Source of the DNA: Phoronis australis
Taxonomy: Eukaryota; Phoronida; Phoronidae
Assembly (NCBI GenBank): GCA_002633005.1
Contig: NMRA01000265.1
Coordinates: 132,748 to 178,327, forward strand
Length of the DNA stretch: 45,580 nt
Direction of reading: 5' to 3'
Of the stretch, positions 35,758 through 45,580 are shown one piece after another (positions within the stretch are counted from its first letter, which is position 1; each line of letters starts with the position of its first letter). The notes beneath the pieces were generated by a model. The model was not told where the DNA came from, made no database searches, and saw nothing but the letters and a program-made list of their open reading frames with translations. The translations under genes were made by a program, and so were the position numbers.

Positions 35758-36106
35758 ATTGCCCAAGTTTTGTACCTCTGCTTCTTTGAAACAAAAGTTT
35801 TGAAAATTGCGGGCATTCACAACGATGTAAGAGCCATTGAGAAATGAAGTAAGGGCTTTTTTGTCAGTGTTTTTGCCCGAATTTGATGAGACTTTACAGA
35901 CAATAGTGTTCTGATAACACCCTTTGCACAGTAGTGTACACTTTAACACACAAGGCTTATTAATACCACAGTGAAAATTGGGTTTTCGTCACTTTGTCTA
36001 AGGATGCAAGGATTTAGCAAGAAAAGCACTAATTAAAAATGATAGAAATTATAACAAACAGTCTGTCAGACTTAGAGATGTGGTCACACCAGTAAAAATA
36101 ACTTAC
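35758..36106. other. gene A intron
   Basis: Short intronic stretch between the foldback element and exon 2, nothing recognised. Confidence 0.6.
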
Positions 36107-36209
36107 GGGGAGGAACAGCAAGGAGTCCAGACTGTGGCGAGTCGCACCTTGTCGTAGGTTGCAGAAATCCACAAACTCAGGATCCGAGTCGCGTTTTTGT
36201 CGCATCAAT
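36107..36209 (-). CDS. gene A, exon 2 (34 codons plus one base)
   Basis: On the minus strand the acceptor CTAATTTCAG|A and donor CCC|GTAAGTTA bound a single open frame. The first base completes a codon from exon 1 (AG|A, Arg), then LMRQKRDSDPEFVDFCNLRQ and GATRHSLDSLLFLP follow, ending in phase 0. Joined to exon 1 it extends the same helix (LRALQEDFR-R-LMRQKR, hydrophobics every 3-4 residues), which makes the junction convincing. The second half is a basic-serine turn and a hydrophobic LLFLP. The family is not recognised. Confidence 0.75.
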
Positions 36210-37625
36210 CTGAAATTAGTGTTCAAAGCATTTCTTGACAATTCATGTTAATGCTACCTTGCAACTCCAGTAGGGCCAAGGGAAACTTAGAGATACCCAT
36301 GAAAGGAGTTCCTACATCTACCTAGGCTAACACAAACACACAAAGTCCCATTTACGTATACTAAACATAAAAAGACATAATGACCCTGCTTTACAATTTA
36401 AAATGTCAAAAGGCATTTATGAAACCAGTTGACCGGCATTTTTTTCCAGAAATACGATTTACCCCAAGAAAAAACAACAGTTCTTGCACTTTTAAATTTT
36501 TATGTCAGTCACATACGTAGCATGTTTGAGTGCGTTGACTTTCAAATCCAACAACGAAAACCTGAGGCCCATTTTATCAGTCCTATTTGGTAAGTTTGTG
36601 GGAATAGCACATTAGTAAACATCACAAAGCGTTAATAATTGAGATATCATCATTCTCTTGTCATGTTTAGAATTACAGCACTTGAAAAATATTAGCTTTT
36701 CCCTCAAAAATTACAAAAAACTATTTGTAATAGGCACAGTACACTGTTTTGAGTAGACTTAGCTCAGAGGTCAACGCCTGCCTTATGTGGATGGGTTCAA
36801 AGACAGAAAAGGACAGGACATGTAGCACAGTGGGAAAAACACTGGTGCCTGGTGAACGTAATGACAATATAGTGACCTCTGGTGAAGCTGTTTGACAACA
36901 AGCATGCTCCAGTACATCACTGATAACAAATCTAATAAGAAAAAGGTACACACTGAGTCAGGGTGGGGAGACCTTGGAGTGCCTGGACTCCCGCTATGTC
37001 CCGGCAAATCCAGCACATCCATGCCGTCAAGTAAGCGAGGCTGGTCTACCTTTTAGGTAAACCTTTGTTTTAATATGTGCCAAACTTTCTTGAGGAAAAT
37101 ACATTGCAGTCTGGGATAGGCAGTTAAAAGTAAATTACCAAGTTGCATTTCATGAATGAAAAACTAAGCATTGAACCATTTTCCCAATGCTTACAGTGAA
37201 TACTGCAACCTTCACGGAAGTTCTTCACCTATGCACACACGTAAAATTTCATTGCGTTTGAGACCACAGAAAATGGTGCAAAAATTTCATTTTGGTGTAT
37301 TTCTCAACAAAAATGAAAAATTCTTCTTCATTATTAACAGACTATATATATTGTACCGCAGTCATAAAACAACGTCTGACAATTTGTCAATATTTACAAC
37401 AGCACCAAGCCAGCCTAAAAATTTAGACATTTGTTTATCTGCAAAATAACTGATCATAGGACAGTCTTGTCTTCAAAGAAAGGTAAATTTAACTTTACAA
37501 TCTATATGCCAGTGAACTTCAATGGTGTCAATGACCAGGACGAATAATCAAATCATTACAAGTTGACAGACATGCCTAATAAACAAGATAAACATTTCTG
37601 GGGCATTATTCATTGCCTAGTTAAT
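36210..37625. other. gene A intron 1, nothing coding
   Basis: Holds the SINE-like segment at 36760-36804. Overlapping minus-strand frames at 36721-37022 run through that segment and are not genes. Confidence 0.5.
36760..36804 (+). repeat. degenerate tRNA-derived SINE head
   Basis: TAGCTCAGAGG (36760-36770) is a perfect A box. GGTTCAAAGAC (36794-36804) is a mutated B box at the correct spacing. A second A-box-like TAGCACAGTGGG follows at about 36822, so two SINE fragments may be nested. Confidence 0.5.
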
Positions 37626-38285
37626 AGTACCTCTCATCAAATATTCCACAACACTGTAAGTCCTGTCCATTTTAACTACTCTTTAGGTGCTTTCCCATTA
37701 GAGGCAAAACTTTGCTTTCACCGAAGTTTCTCGGTAAGTGCAAAAGGTTAACTCTGTCAGTTAAACTGCAAGCAAATCTTAGGATTTAAAAGTGAAGATT
37801 TGGTACTCACCGAAACTTCAGTGTAGTGGGAACGATCAGAGCGAAGCTTCGTCGAAGTTATCGGTAAAGGTTTTAAAGGTCGCGGCAACGATGTACGATC
37901 ATGCAAGACTTGCAAAACGTTCTATGTTATTGTAGCGTAGCCGACGGGCTCTCAATAGACGCACGAAAATTAATAAAAGAAAGCATATCTGATGAAGAAT
38001 GACTGGTCATTTTCATAAACACTCGTAAGCAGGAGAACAATTTTCAGTTAGTGTCGAATCCACAAATCAATATTAATTTAAGATTATGAATGAACTGCGC
38101 TATCTGGTGTCTACTCTGATGATTGAACTTGCGATGTCGCTGCCCAGTCGGAAAGGTAACCAAAGTTTCAATGAAGCTTCGGTAAACTGAAGTTCCCCTA
38201 ATAGGAAAGCACCATGAGTAGTACCTCTCATCAAATATTCCACAACACTACGCCTTAAATGTTGTTCATTTTAACTGCTCTTTAG
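37626..38285. mobile_element. inverted-repeat element flanked by 61-66 bp direct repeats
   Basis: The element proper is 37686-38213 (528 bp), with tips GGTGCTTTCCCATTAGAGG and, on the other strand, GGTGCTTTCCTATTAGGGG. Internally it repeats CCGAAGTTTC/CCGAAACTTC words and is richer in CG than its flanks. Directly outside lie 37626-37686 and 38220-38285. Both start AGTACCTCTCATCAAATATT, share CCACAACACT, and end CATTTTAACTRCTCTTTAG. A normal transposition makes a much shorter duplication, so the flanks are either an older tandem repeat or part of a composite element. The tips recall those at 17616 (GTCGCTTTCCC), suggesting related elements. Confidence 0.7.
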
Positions 38286-38663
38286 CAGTGGATTTGCAAT
38301 CACAGGGTTTATGAGACCTTATTTTTAGTTTGGCAATTACACAGATGGATACAGTGTAACTTTCACACACTTGGGACCCTTAAAAAGGGGTTCCTGGTGT
38401 CAGATTTTTGAAACACTGATATTTTTCATCATCCCAGACAACACCTTTAGGAAAAAATATTTTTTGATAACTGCATTGCATCAAAATTAACAAAAGGGCA
38501 ACCAGCCTTACACAGGACAGGTGAGAACTATAACAAAAACCCCCACGACAACCTTTAACATTTGGAAAGCACTCAGTTTTCTTAAAATGGCACCATTTGT
38601 TATCTACCACGGGACCTGATAAAAACGACTCTTTGAAGTCAAACAGAAAATCACAAGACAAAC
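38286..38663. other. gene A intron 1, next to exon 1
   Basis: No supported feature. The minus-strand open frame 38380-38661 reads beyond the exon 1 donor and is not considered a gene. Confidence 0.5.
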
Positions 38664-38722
38664 CTTCTGAAGTCCTCTTGCAGAGCCCTCAGCTTAGCTG
38701 TCAGACTCCCTTCCATTGCCGC
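38664..38722 (-). CDS. gene A, exon 1 with probable start codon
   Basis: On the minus strand an acceptor-like CATCCTTAG|GCGGCA precedes ATG at 38716 in a strong context (GGCAATGG), and an in-frame TAG lies just upstream, so this Met is a credible start. The 17 complete codons read MEGSLTAKLRALQEDFR and leave AG before the donor AAG|GTTTGT. Exon 2 begins with one base, A, which completes the codon. The donor is a weaker GTTTGT form. The peptide is a coiled-coil-like amphipathic helix. A non-coding 5' exon upstream is implied if the acceptor is used; it was not found. Expression and family are unknown. Confidence 0.65.
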
Positions 38723-38733
38723 CTAAGGATGTA

Positions 38734-38760
38734 GTGTGTGTGTATGTGTGTGTGTGTGTG
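38734..38760. repeat. (TG)n microsatellite just upstream of gene A exon 1
   Basis: TG repeats with one TA interruption. On the gene's strand this is a CA-rich tract 10-40 bases before the exon 1 acceptor, in the position of the polypyrimidine region. Confidence 0.95.
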
Positions 38761-40133
38761 CAGTACAGTGGACTGGCCAGTGTAAACAAACACATGTGGA
38801 CCAGTGAAAGACCAGGCAGAAAAGCCAACCAATGGGGGACTCCAGTGAGGCACAATAAGTCTGGCATCTCATTCACAGCCAGCAGGTCATTAGCGCGGTT
38901 GTGTAATCAAAATAAACCAAGCTCTCTTCATGAGATTGGATCTGGCAGCTGGGCCAAAAATATTGGTTGACCCAGGGGTGCTGAGATGGAGACCAATGGC
39001 TTATATTTAAGCTAAATTAATCAATTAAAATGGAAGGGCCTCACAACAAAGATGGCCAGAGTATGATAACAAGAATAAGAACTCCAACTGAAGTGAAAGG
39101 GGATTATCATGGGGTGCCTTCTACCTCTCACACAATATAAATGCTTTTGCTTTTGCCAGCATGGAAAATGCCAATAATAATAAGCAAGGGTCACTTTTAT
39201 ATTGGTGGTTTGAGTTACCACCAAGTGCTGGCGCTTTCGTTAACACTTTTGGCTTTGTTAGCAAGACCACTTACCACTGCACTTCAAATACATTTATGCC
39301 GTACAAAGGGAAAGGAATCAATGTTCATCATTGTGTAGATTAATTTACTGAAGAGAGCAAAAGTGGTTTTAACACCAACAAAGTTGATGAGAAAACAAAC
39401 TAACTGCTGGCTTAAATGATCCTTCCCAGACAGCACTGCTAGAAATTTTACTAGCATTATGGCACTGGAAAAATTGACAGTTTTTTTGACACTTATCTGC
39501 ACCTACTCTTGACATCTGAAACAAGGCTTCAATAAGCGCCTCACCGATCGACTAGAGCACGGTTAGGCTGAAAACATCAAGGGGAACTGAAAAAGCCTGT
39601 ACGTCTCAGCTGATGATAGCTTTTGCAGGCTACCCTGCCGGATTACAGCTTTTTGGATGTTGATAAAAACAACGATGAATTTAAATCGGCTCAATATGTT
39701 TTGGCGTTTATTAAAACACCATCCACAGAAGCAAAAACAGTGACCACCTAACTTAAGCCCCAACAACAAGAATTGATGCACAGACACAGGTCCAGGGCGA
39801 TTTAAATACATCATTGTTTTTATCAACATATGCTGCTACTTGCTATCATGAAGATTTTTTGGATGTGATTTGAAAGCGATCACGCAGTCAATGTCATCAA
39901 TGACGTGTGCACCTAGACCATAGAAACAGTTGGAAGTGACTTACAGTCGGATCAACCTGTAGGCTTTATAATACTCTTGATAGTGCTGCCACAGCTTGGT
40001 GGAGAACAAATTACCTGCAATAAAGTTTCCATCAATGTTACACAAATACGGACCAATAACAAGGGTGACTATCAGGCCATAAGGGCCCTCCCCCCCCGTA
40101 TACTGGGTCTGTACGCAACCAAGCTTTCCTGAG
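38761..40133. other. upstream flank or 5' intron of gene A, nothing recognised
   Basis: No exon found. Ends in CCCTCCCCCCCC at about 40087-40097 near a SINE. Confidence 0.45.
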
Positions 40134-40210
40134 AGTCATGTGGCTCAGTGGTTTGAGCTCCGTACCCCCCTTTGGGAGACCCCGGTTCGAATCCTAGCTT
40201 TTAATGACTG
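40134..40210 (+). repeat. tRNA-derived SINE head
   Basis: A box TGGCTCAGTGG (40141-40151) and B box GGTTCGAATCC (40184-40194), both perfect. The T stem does not pair (CCCGG against CCTAG), so it is not a functional tRNA. It differs from the SINE at 31702 and probably belongs to another family. The open frame 40140-40514 starts inside it and is not a gene. Confidence 0.75.
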
Positions 40211-42789
40211 GCACACAATCGAGCATTGCATAAAAGTGTCTACTACTCCTCTGAGCTCAGTTTTACAAGTGACTGTATGTAAGGGAATAAATGAGAATTT
40301 GGATAAAATGCGAAAAGGACTTCCGGGGCTGTGTTTATTTATGCTTCCTGCCCGATTTTTTTGTCTTTTAAGAGATCAGCAATTTACTATCTCTTATATA
40401 GCCTACTGGCATCATCGTGTGCTCCTGTTTGTAGTCAGAGTTTGTGGTTTGTACGGGTGCCTGATTGGTCTAATCATGAATAGCGACATCCTAGAGTCGA
40501 GGCGACAGGAATGACGGTTGTTATTTGTGATTGGACCAATCACAGGTTGCAGAAATCATGAGTCTACAATCGTCATAACCAAAGCAGCAAAGGATGGCAG
40601 TACATCAAAACTTGCCTATCAAATTAACAAAGAAATCAGAGAAAAGAAGCCTCAGTGATCATTTTATAAAACAAATATAGACCGACTGTTTGGACATATA
40701 TGAACCTCAGGAGAGCTACGAAGTTCGGGATTGGGCCACATTTGTGTAATGATACAGTAATGAAAATCAAATTTATAATATACTGTAATGAAAATCAAAT
40801 AACATAAAGAACAAGTGTCTTGATAGCCATTTTATGAAAACCAGTTTTGTATTTCAGTTACCTTTAGTTGGGATCATACCTAATTCAGTGATTTTCATTA
40901 GTGTATATAAAACACACGGTTCTATTGTATGAAAGTGAAGCTAGCAATTATGACAAAACATAACAGCAGCTTTGAATACTGCTGTAATTTCTAGGTCGAT
41001 GGAAGCATCTGGGCTGTTTTGTAGTGGTCGATACATATGTTTTATTAGTCTATAAAAACATTTGTACAAAACTTCATGAGGGAGGACTATCACAAAAATC
41101 TTTGTACACTCACGACAGAGGTGAAAGTGAATGATATTAGTACCTTTAGTTTGCATTTCAACAACAGCTCTCCAATAGCCTCCATAGAGAAAGTCACTGG
41201 AGTGGTACTAACCTAGTTTTCTGAGATGAAAATTGTTATTGAATAACAGATAAACTCTCATTGGAGCTTGAAATTACCCAGGCTATTCTGAAGAACAAAA
41301 ATTCTAAATGAAATGAAAATAGTGCCGACACTGAAAAAGGATAAGAGGACACTTGATACCAATGTACATTAATTTACAGTAAATGCTATGTTAAATGGTC
41401 CCACAAGCCCCAATACACCCTTTCTTGGCCAGGGTTATTTTTAGAGTTTGTGGTCAGCCACTTGAAAAGTTTCGCTTGGTGATTTCAAAAGAAGGTGCTA
41501 AAATCGGCAATCCTTTTACAGGCACTCTGAACTGAAATGGATAGCCTTTTAAAACATTCAGGCAATGGGCCACTGATGGTTCACCCCAGAATCAAGGACG
41601 ACGCCATCTACCGCCTGGAGGCAATCACTAATAGTTGTTTGGTTTTGCATTGGGTCGGCATACGCAACAAGGGCTCGCCTTTAGACTTGCATATGCTTGC
41701 AAAAGGTTTCTTCAAATTAGAACAAAAGTGACTGCTGAAAATGTAATTTTTAGTTTCCCTTTTGGTTATTACATTTGTTAAAAATGTACAGAAGTAATGT
41801 CAAAGGGGGCGGAATTAGGGCCTCTTTTAAAATGTTTCTTGTTTCCCCTCCACCAATTTCCATTCTTGCGTGATGGACAGGTAGGTCAGTGGGATTGTGT
41901 CACTTTTCATCATCAAGGCGCATTCAGTTTTGTAGCAGAACGTTTTTACAACTGAGAACAAATGAATTATTTTTTCAGATGGCAAGTAAAAGAACCGTGC
42001 ACATATTTTAGGGCTGGTCGCGGGAAGAGCAATAAAAATCAATTTTGATTTACGCGTCACCAGCTAGGGGCTTGTACAGCTCAACTCATATGGGCATTGT
42101 ATGCCCACTGATTACAACAGCAATTCTTGTACCACATTGACACTGGTACACTAACACATCTGATTGGAGGGGCAACATGCCCCAGGGGTAACTTGCTGCA
42201 TTTGCTGGGCATCTGCTTGTCTAGACACAGCTTACAGTGCTTGGGGTAATTTTTTGCACTCGTTTTTGTCAAACGTCAAATTACAACTGAAAGAACTACA
42301 ACTGAAGGCTACCAACTTACCAACACAAGTCGCTGAAGTGTCCCATATGCTTATGACGTGTTCAAGCTGAAATACAATGAATAGCATTCAGTGGAAAGTC
42401 AAATTTCACTGTCAGTTTATTCAGAGGACAAATCGTGACACTTCTGAACATAAAAGTTAATGTTGAGGGAACAGAGTTATACGGTTTAATGATCTTTCAA
42501 TGCATAGTCGACACTAGTGAATTATAAGCTGGAGAAAGACATGGTATTAAAATACTCATTGCCACAAATTTGTCTAAAGAAGTTAATAAACAAATAGCTA
42601 TAACTGAATAAAATGTGGACTGCCATACAAAATTTTTTGTAAATATTTTTACAGGTTATCTGACCATGTGTCCTACACAGGACTTTTAATCTGCTCGAGG
42701 AAATACCGGTACTCCACCCTATGTTAGAGATGTGCTCTTGATAATACTTAATGGCATACAATGAAATTTGGCCAATAGCTGCTTAAAGA
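40211..42789. other. non-coding stretch
   Basis: No supported gene. The plus-strand frame 41537-41731 is slightly richer in GC than its surroundings but has no clear borders. Confidence 0.4.
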
Positions 42790-42858
42790 GTCCCGGATTT
42801 CGGGAACCAGTTTGTCGCTGTTTACTCAGTGGAAAAACTGGTTCTGAAAATGCGGGAC
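42790..42858 (+). mobile_element. foldback MITE, copy 5 (shorter variant)
   Basis: GTCCCGGATTTCGGGAACCA at the left and ACTGGTTCTGAAAATGCGGG then AC at the right are inverted, around a loop with TTTACTCAGTGG. It keeps the inner arms of the family but lacks the outer TCTGATATAAC part, giving 69 bp. Confidence 0.7.
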
Positions 42859-43743
42859 ACCGTGACTGTTACAGCAATTTCATTACTGTACAAGCAAACT
42901 GCCACTTCGACGACCGCAGTGATGACTCATTGTAGCTATTTTTATGGGAACAAATTTGCACTGACACATTTGTCATGACACTGTTTTACAGGTTTTAATT
43001 TGCTACGAACACAAGCAAAGTAGTACGAGTGTTATTTTTCCAAATCCAAAGTGTTGGCATGTCAGGGACTAAAAGTAGGCGATTAAAATCTCCAACTTAT
43101 AGGCCCTCCTCATTATGTTTGCGAGAATCACCTCTTCGGCACCTGGGATATGCAAGACGTGCAGTTAAATGTGGCTTTATATAAATACCGTGTAAATAAC
43201 ACTAAATACATCCCAATCACAGCTTCAACTCAGAGCTTACTCATTACAAACCCAGAAAATTGCTAGGTTCAGGAATAATAATAAACCAACACAAAAGCAA
43301 TAACCTGGGTTGAATAAAGCATCAGAAGATTCTTATCCTTTTAATTCCTAAATCAAGTATGTTACACCATTTTCCTGAATAGCAAACTTGTGCACAACAA
43401 CCCATTCAGACAGCACAAGGAAAATTACATGGGAAATTCAGGTACACACCAACTGCTTATTTACACAGATTTCTTAATAACATTACATAAACAAACATGT
43501 TTTGAACAAGCTGATTCATATCTCTTGCCCATATTGGTTGCTATTCTTACTGGACCAGTATTTGGAAATAACTGCCAAGAAAGATTACTGGCAAGGTTCT
43601 TCAACTGATCTTACATGGTCAATGCCATGAACAAAAACAAACAATAAAGTGCTTATAAACTGGTGTTCCATAATAGAAACTACAATTAGATTTTAACTTG
43701 TTCTCAACTCATACAAGAAGAGGTTTATGGGTTTGAAACTGTT
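42859..43743. other. non-coding stretch
   Basis: No supported exon or repeat. Confidence 0.45.
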
Positions 43744-43893
43744 TTGAAACCATAGGTGGATCCAGGGGAAGGGGGTCAAGGGGGTCCGGACCTTCCATTT
43801 TCCCCTTGATTTTAGTGATTATCATATCTAGAATTTTCAAATTGTTGACTTGGACACCCTTTTTAAAAAATCACGGATCCACCCCTTGAAACC
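43744..43893. mobile_element. hAT-like MITE with intact 8-bp target duplication
   Basis: TTGAAACC occurs directly outside both ends (43744-43751 and 43886-43893). The 134-bp element between them starts ATAGGTGGATCC and ends GGATCCACCCC. The 8-bp duplication is diagnostic of hAT elements, and the GGTGGATCC tips tie it to the copies at 6761 and 14242. Identical target copies suggest this is the most recent hAT insertion in the window. Confidence 0.85.
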
Positions 43894-44352
43894 ATGCTCG
43901 GCACATACCAATAGAGCCTGGACTCGCACAAATAGGGACACCAAGAAGATTCTTCAAATTGGCAAATACAATAAAATTTACTTGACTTGTCAAATTAAGA
44001 AAACAGAAATACATGCATCTATTGAGCATTGCCACAGTGTAACACACAGGTCTGTCCACACCTATGGGATATAGCGTGTCCAGAGTAGCAATTCCTTTAA
44101 TAAACAACAGTGCAGTCACTGTCAAGATCTTGCTGTGGCCGACCCTAACAACCAAAAGCATCATGTCTTGGCAAAGTGAGACTGGATTCTTAATTCGGAC
44201 AACATCAGCAAGGTAATTAGGACACAACAACAATATGAAAATCATTGAACTTTTGTAAAAGTTATTGAGAATTCTTGACCTTCTCACAGACCACTGGTCA
44301 TTGTACCTTTAAGACTATACGCCTGGAGTGAATTTCTGCTAGATCTAATAGT
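43894..44352. other. stretch with a long hydrophobic open frame, not called as a gene
   Basis: The minus-strand frame 43871-44287 (138 codons) is open and hydrophobic but lacks splice or family support; see findings. Confidence 0.3.
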
Positions 44353-44503
44353 ACGGTAAAGTCGCGTGATTTTCGGACACTGAAAATTAATTCCAAGAGA
44401 AAAAAATCATTCTTGGACGAATCTCGCGAAATATCATTTTGTGGTGTCCGAATTTGGCGGACCTCCAAATTTGGGTTTCCGCTAGTGTCCGAATTTCGTG
44501 GGN
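44353..44503. mobile_element. MITE-like fragment interrupted by an N
   Basis: Starts TACGGTAAAGTCGCGTGATT, then TTCGGACAC. Later it has GTGTCCGAATTT twice (about 44442 and 44486), inverted relative to the first copy. The TACGGTAA start resembles the MITE ends at 22247 and 45255. The N at 44503 follows GTGTCCGAATTTCGTGGG, so the right end is not visible. Confidence 0.5.
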
Positions 44504-45005
44504 AATGTAGACACAATTTTCGCCACTGAAGCAACTTGACATATCTGTGACAGCCTACCCACCTAATCATGGTAGGGTTCTAGGGTAACTTGACCCAGAA
44601 TAAGTCATGGTGTGGACTTAGGAACCAGTAACTTACTGGTCCCTAGTGTTGATGCATAAAAACCTGCAGACAAGGTGGGAGTTGTTCACTTACATACTGT
44701 AGGGGTGATCACTTGTTGCATCATATTTAGTGTTGCATAGTGTAGGGTGTTTAGTGTGGACACTCCCTCCGGCAGAACTGGGAGTTACTCTAGGGTCAGT
44801 TGTGTAGATGTAAAACATAGGAGATACATTTGCAGACAAAATACAAAACCGTAGTTAACTACAATCTGCAATTTAAAGATTTAATTCAATTTCAAATAAA
44901 CTGAGTTTGGCTCTACTTGGATGAGACTAAGATGAAAATAAAGTCGGCTTTGGAATACTTATCCTCTGCATATTTTAAAAGATCTTTATTCTGGGTAAAC
45001 CATAC
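44504..45005. other. non-coding stretch
   Basis: Nothing recognised. Confidence 0.45.
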
Positions 45006-45257
45006 TTACAGTAAAATCTCGCCAATGTCTAACAGAAATAATCACCAAAATTCTCCTTTATTTTGCAAGTGCTTTTAACCTTAAATGCTGTGAATGGCCA
45101 CAATTTTTCAAAACATTATCTGTTGGTAGCTATGGTACAGAACTTGAACAAGGAAAGACATTACTTTGGTGCAACATATATTTCATGGAAAAAATCATCA
45201 CATAAAATTTCACTTGTCGCCAATATTGTGTCCTAAAGCGGTTAGATCTTACCGTAA
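45006..45257. mobile_element. complete TA-target MITE, CAGTAAAATCT...AGATCTTACCG
   Basis: Left TTACAGTAAAATCT and right AGATCTTACCGTAA are inverted repeats of 14 bp with two mismatches. TA lies directly outside both CAGTAAAATCT and AGATCTTACCG, fitting a TA target as used by Tc1/mariner and pogo-type elements. The right part contains TTCACTTGTCGCCAATATTG then TGTCC, shared with the terminal fragments at 581 and 3957. 252 bp, no coding capacity. Confidence 0.7.
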
Positions 45258-45580
45258 TTCAAAACACTGGTAGGCACAGGTACAGATATACGATACCTTA
45301 TGACCGATTGCCAGGCTTCCAAAAAGTAAAGCCAGCGAACAAACAGTACAGTGACCATTTCGAGGAACTGATAACATGTGTATTGTACACTCCCCTTACT
45401 TATGGAAAGCACTATTTGCATTACATTTCTTATTCTAGTAATTTGTACAAAATTGTACAAAATATTGTTTTAATTGACAAACAGCCCGTGAATTACTAGG
45501 TTGTCATAAGGGTATGGAATACGGAGACTATTAATCAAGGTGTGTAAACTACTACAGGCAAAATGGACACACGGTAAACA
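45258..45580. other. non-coding right edge
   Basis: Short overlapping open frames on both strands, no supported feature. Confidence 0.45.

Noticed and set aside
1-45580. CRISPR arrays, rRNA genes, integrated viral genes, intact reverse transcriptase or transposase
   Set aside because: No regularly spaced repeats, conserved rRNA segments or recognisable viral or polymerase motifs were seen in any frame.

Overview
The window looks like AT-rich nuclear DNA from an animal with large introns, probably an invertebrate. The evidence is short spliced exons with GT/AG borders, introns of about 2.5 to 11 kb, metazoan-type short DNA transposons, tRNA-derived SINE heads, (CA)n/(TG)n microsatellites, and no operons or ribosome-binding sites. 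The lineage cannot be fixed from sequence alone; a marine deuterostome or lophotrochozoan is a guess. Two single N characters, and a near-identical duplication abutting one of them, mark it as a draft assembly that has probably kept both alleles in one place.

Genes. The best supported gene (called gene A) runs on the minus strand. A short coiled-coil exon with the likely start codon (38664-38722) joins in matching phase to a 34-codon exon (36107-36209). Both lead to a large basic, serine-rich exon (24812-25258). A second possible first exon (33609-33662) ends in the same phase, so the gene may make two alternative N-termini. A weak further exon lies at 13863-13936. I do not recognise the protein family. 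A second candidate (gene B) on the plus strand is seen as its last two exons (1451-1564 and 4701-4880), in compatible phase, with a poly(A) signal at 4965. Genes A and B would be convergent.

Layout. 1-5 kb holds the end of gene B and diverged transposon ends. 5-24.8 kb is the downstream part of gene A, mostly non-coding and full of small repeats. These include two short tRNA/hAT-like elements, a 2.1 kb inverted-repeat element (7582-9668), a tandem pair of foldback elements (10277-10484), a CpG-containing possible promoter (11395-11880), a PIF/Harbinger-like MITE with a TAA target duplication (17616-18054) and the assembly duplication (21819-22787). 25-38.7 kb is the 5' half of gene A, with diverged local duplications (30-32.3 kb), a CpG-richer possible internal promoter (31300-31640), SINE heads and an element flanked by direct repeats (37626-38285). 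38.7-45.6 kb lies upstream of gene A and contains more MITEs, one with a perfect 8-bp target duplication.

The most distinctive repeated structure is a family of about 100-bp near-palindromes (five copies) that would fold into long hairpins. No intact transposase, reverse transcriptase, rRNA, CRISPR array or functional tRNA was seen.
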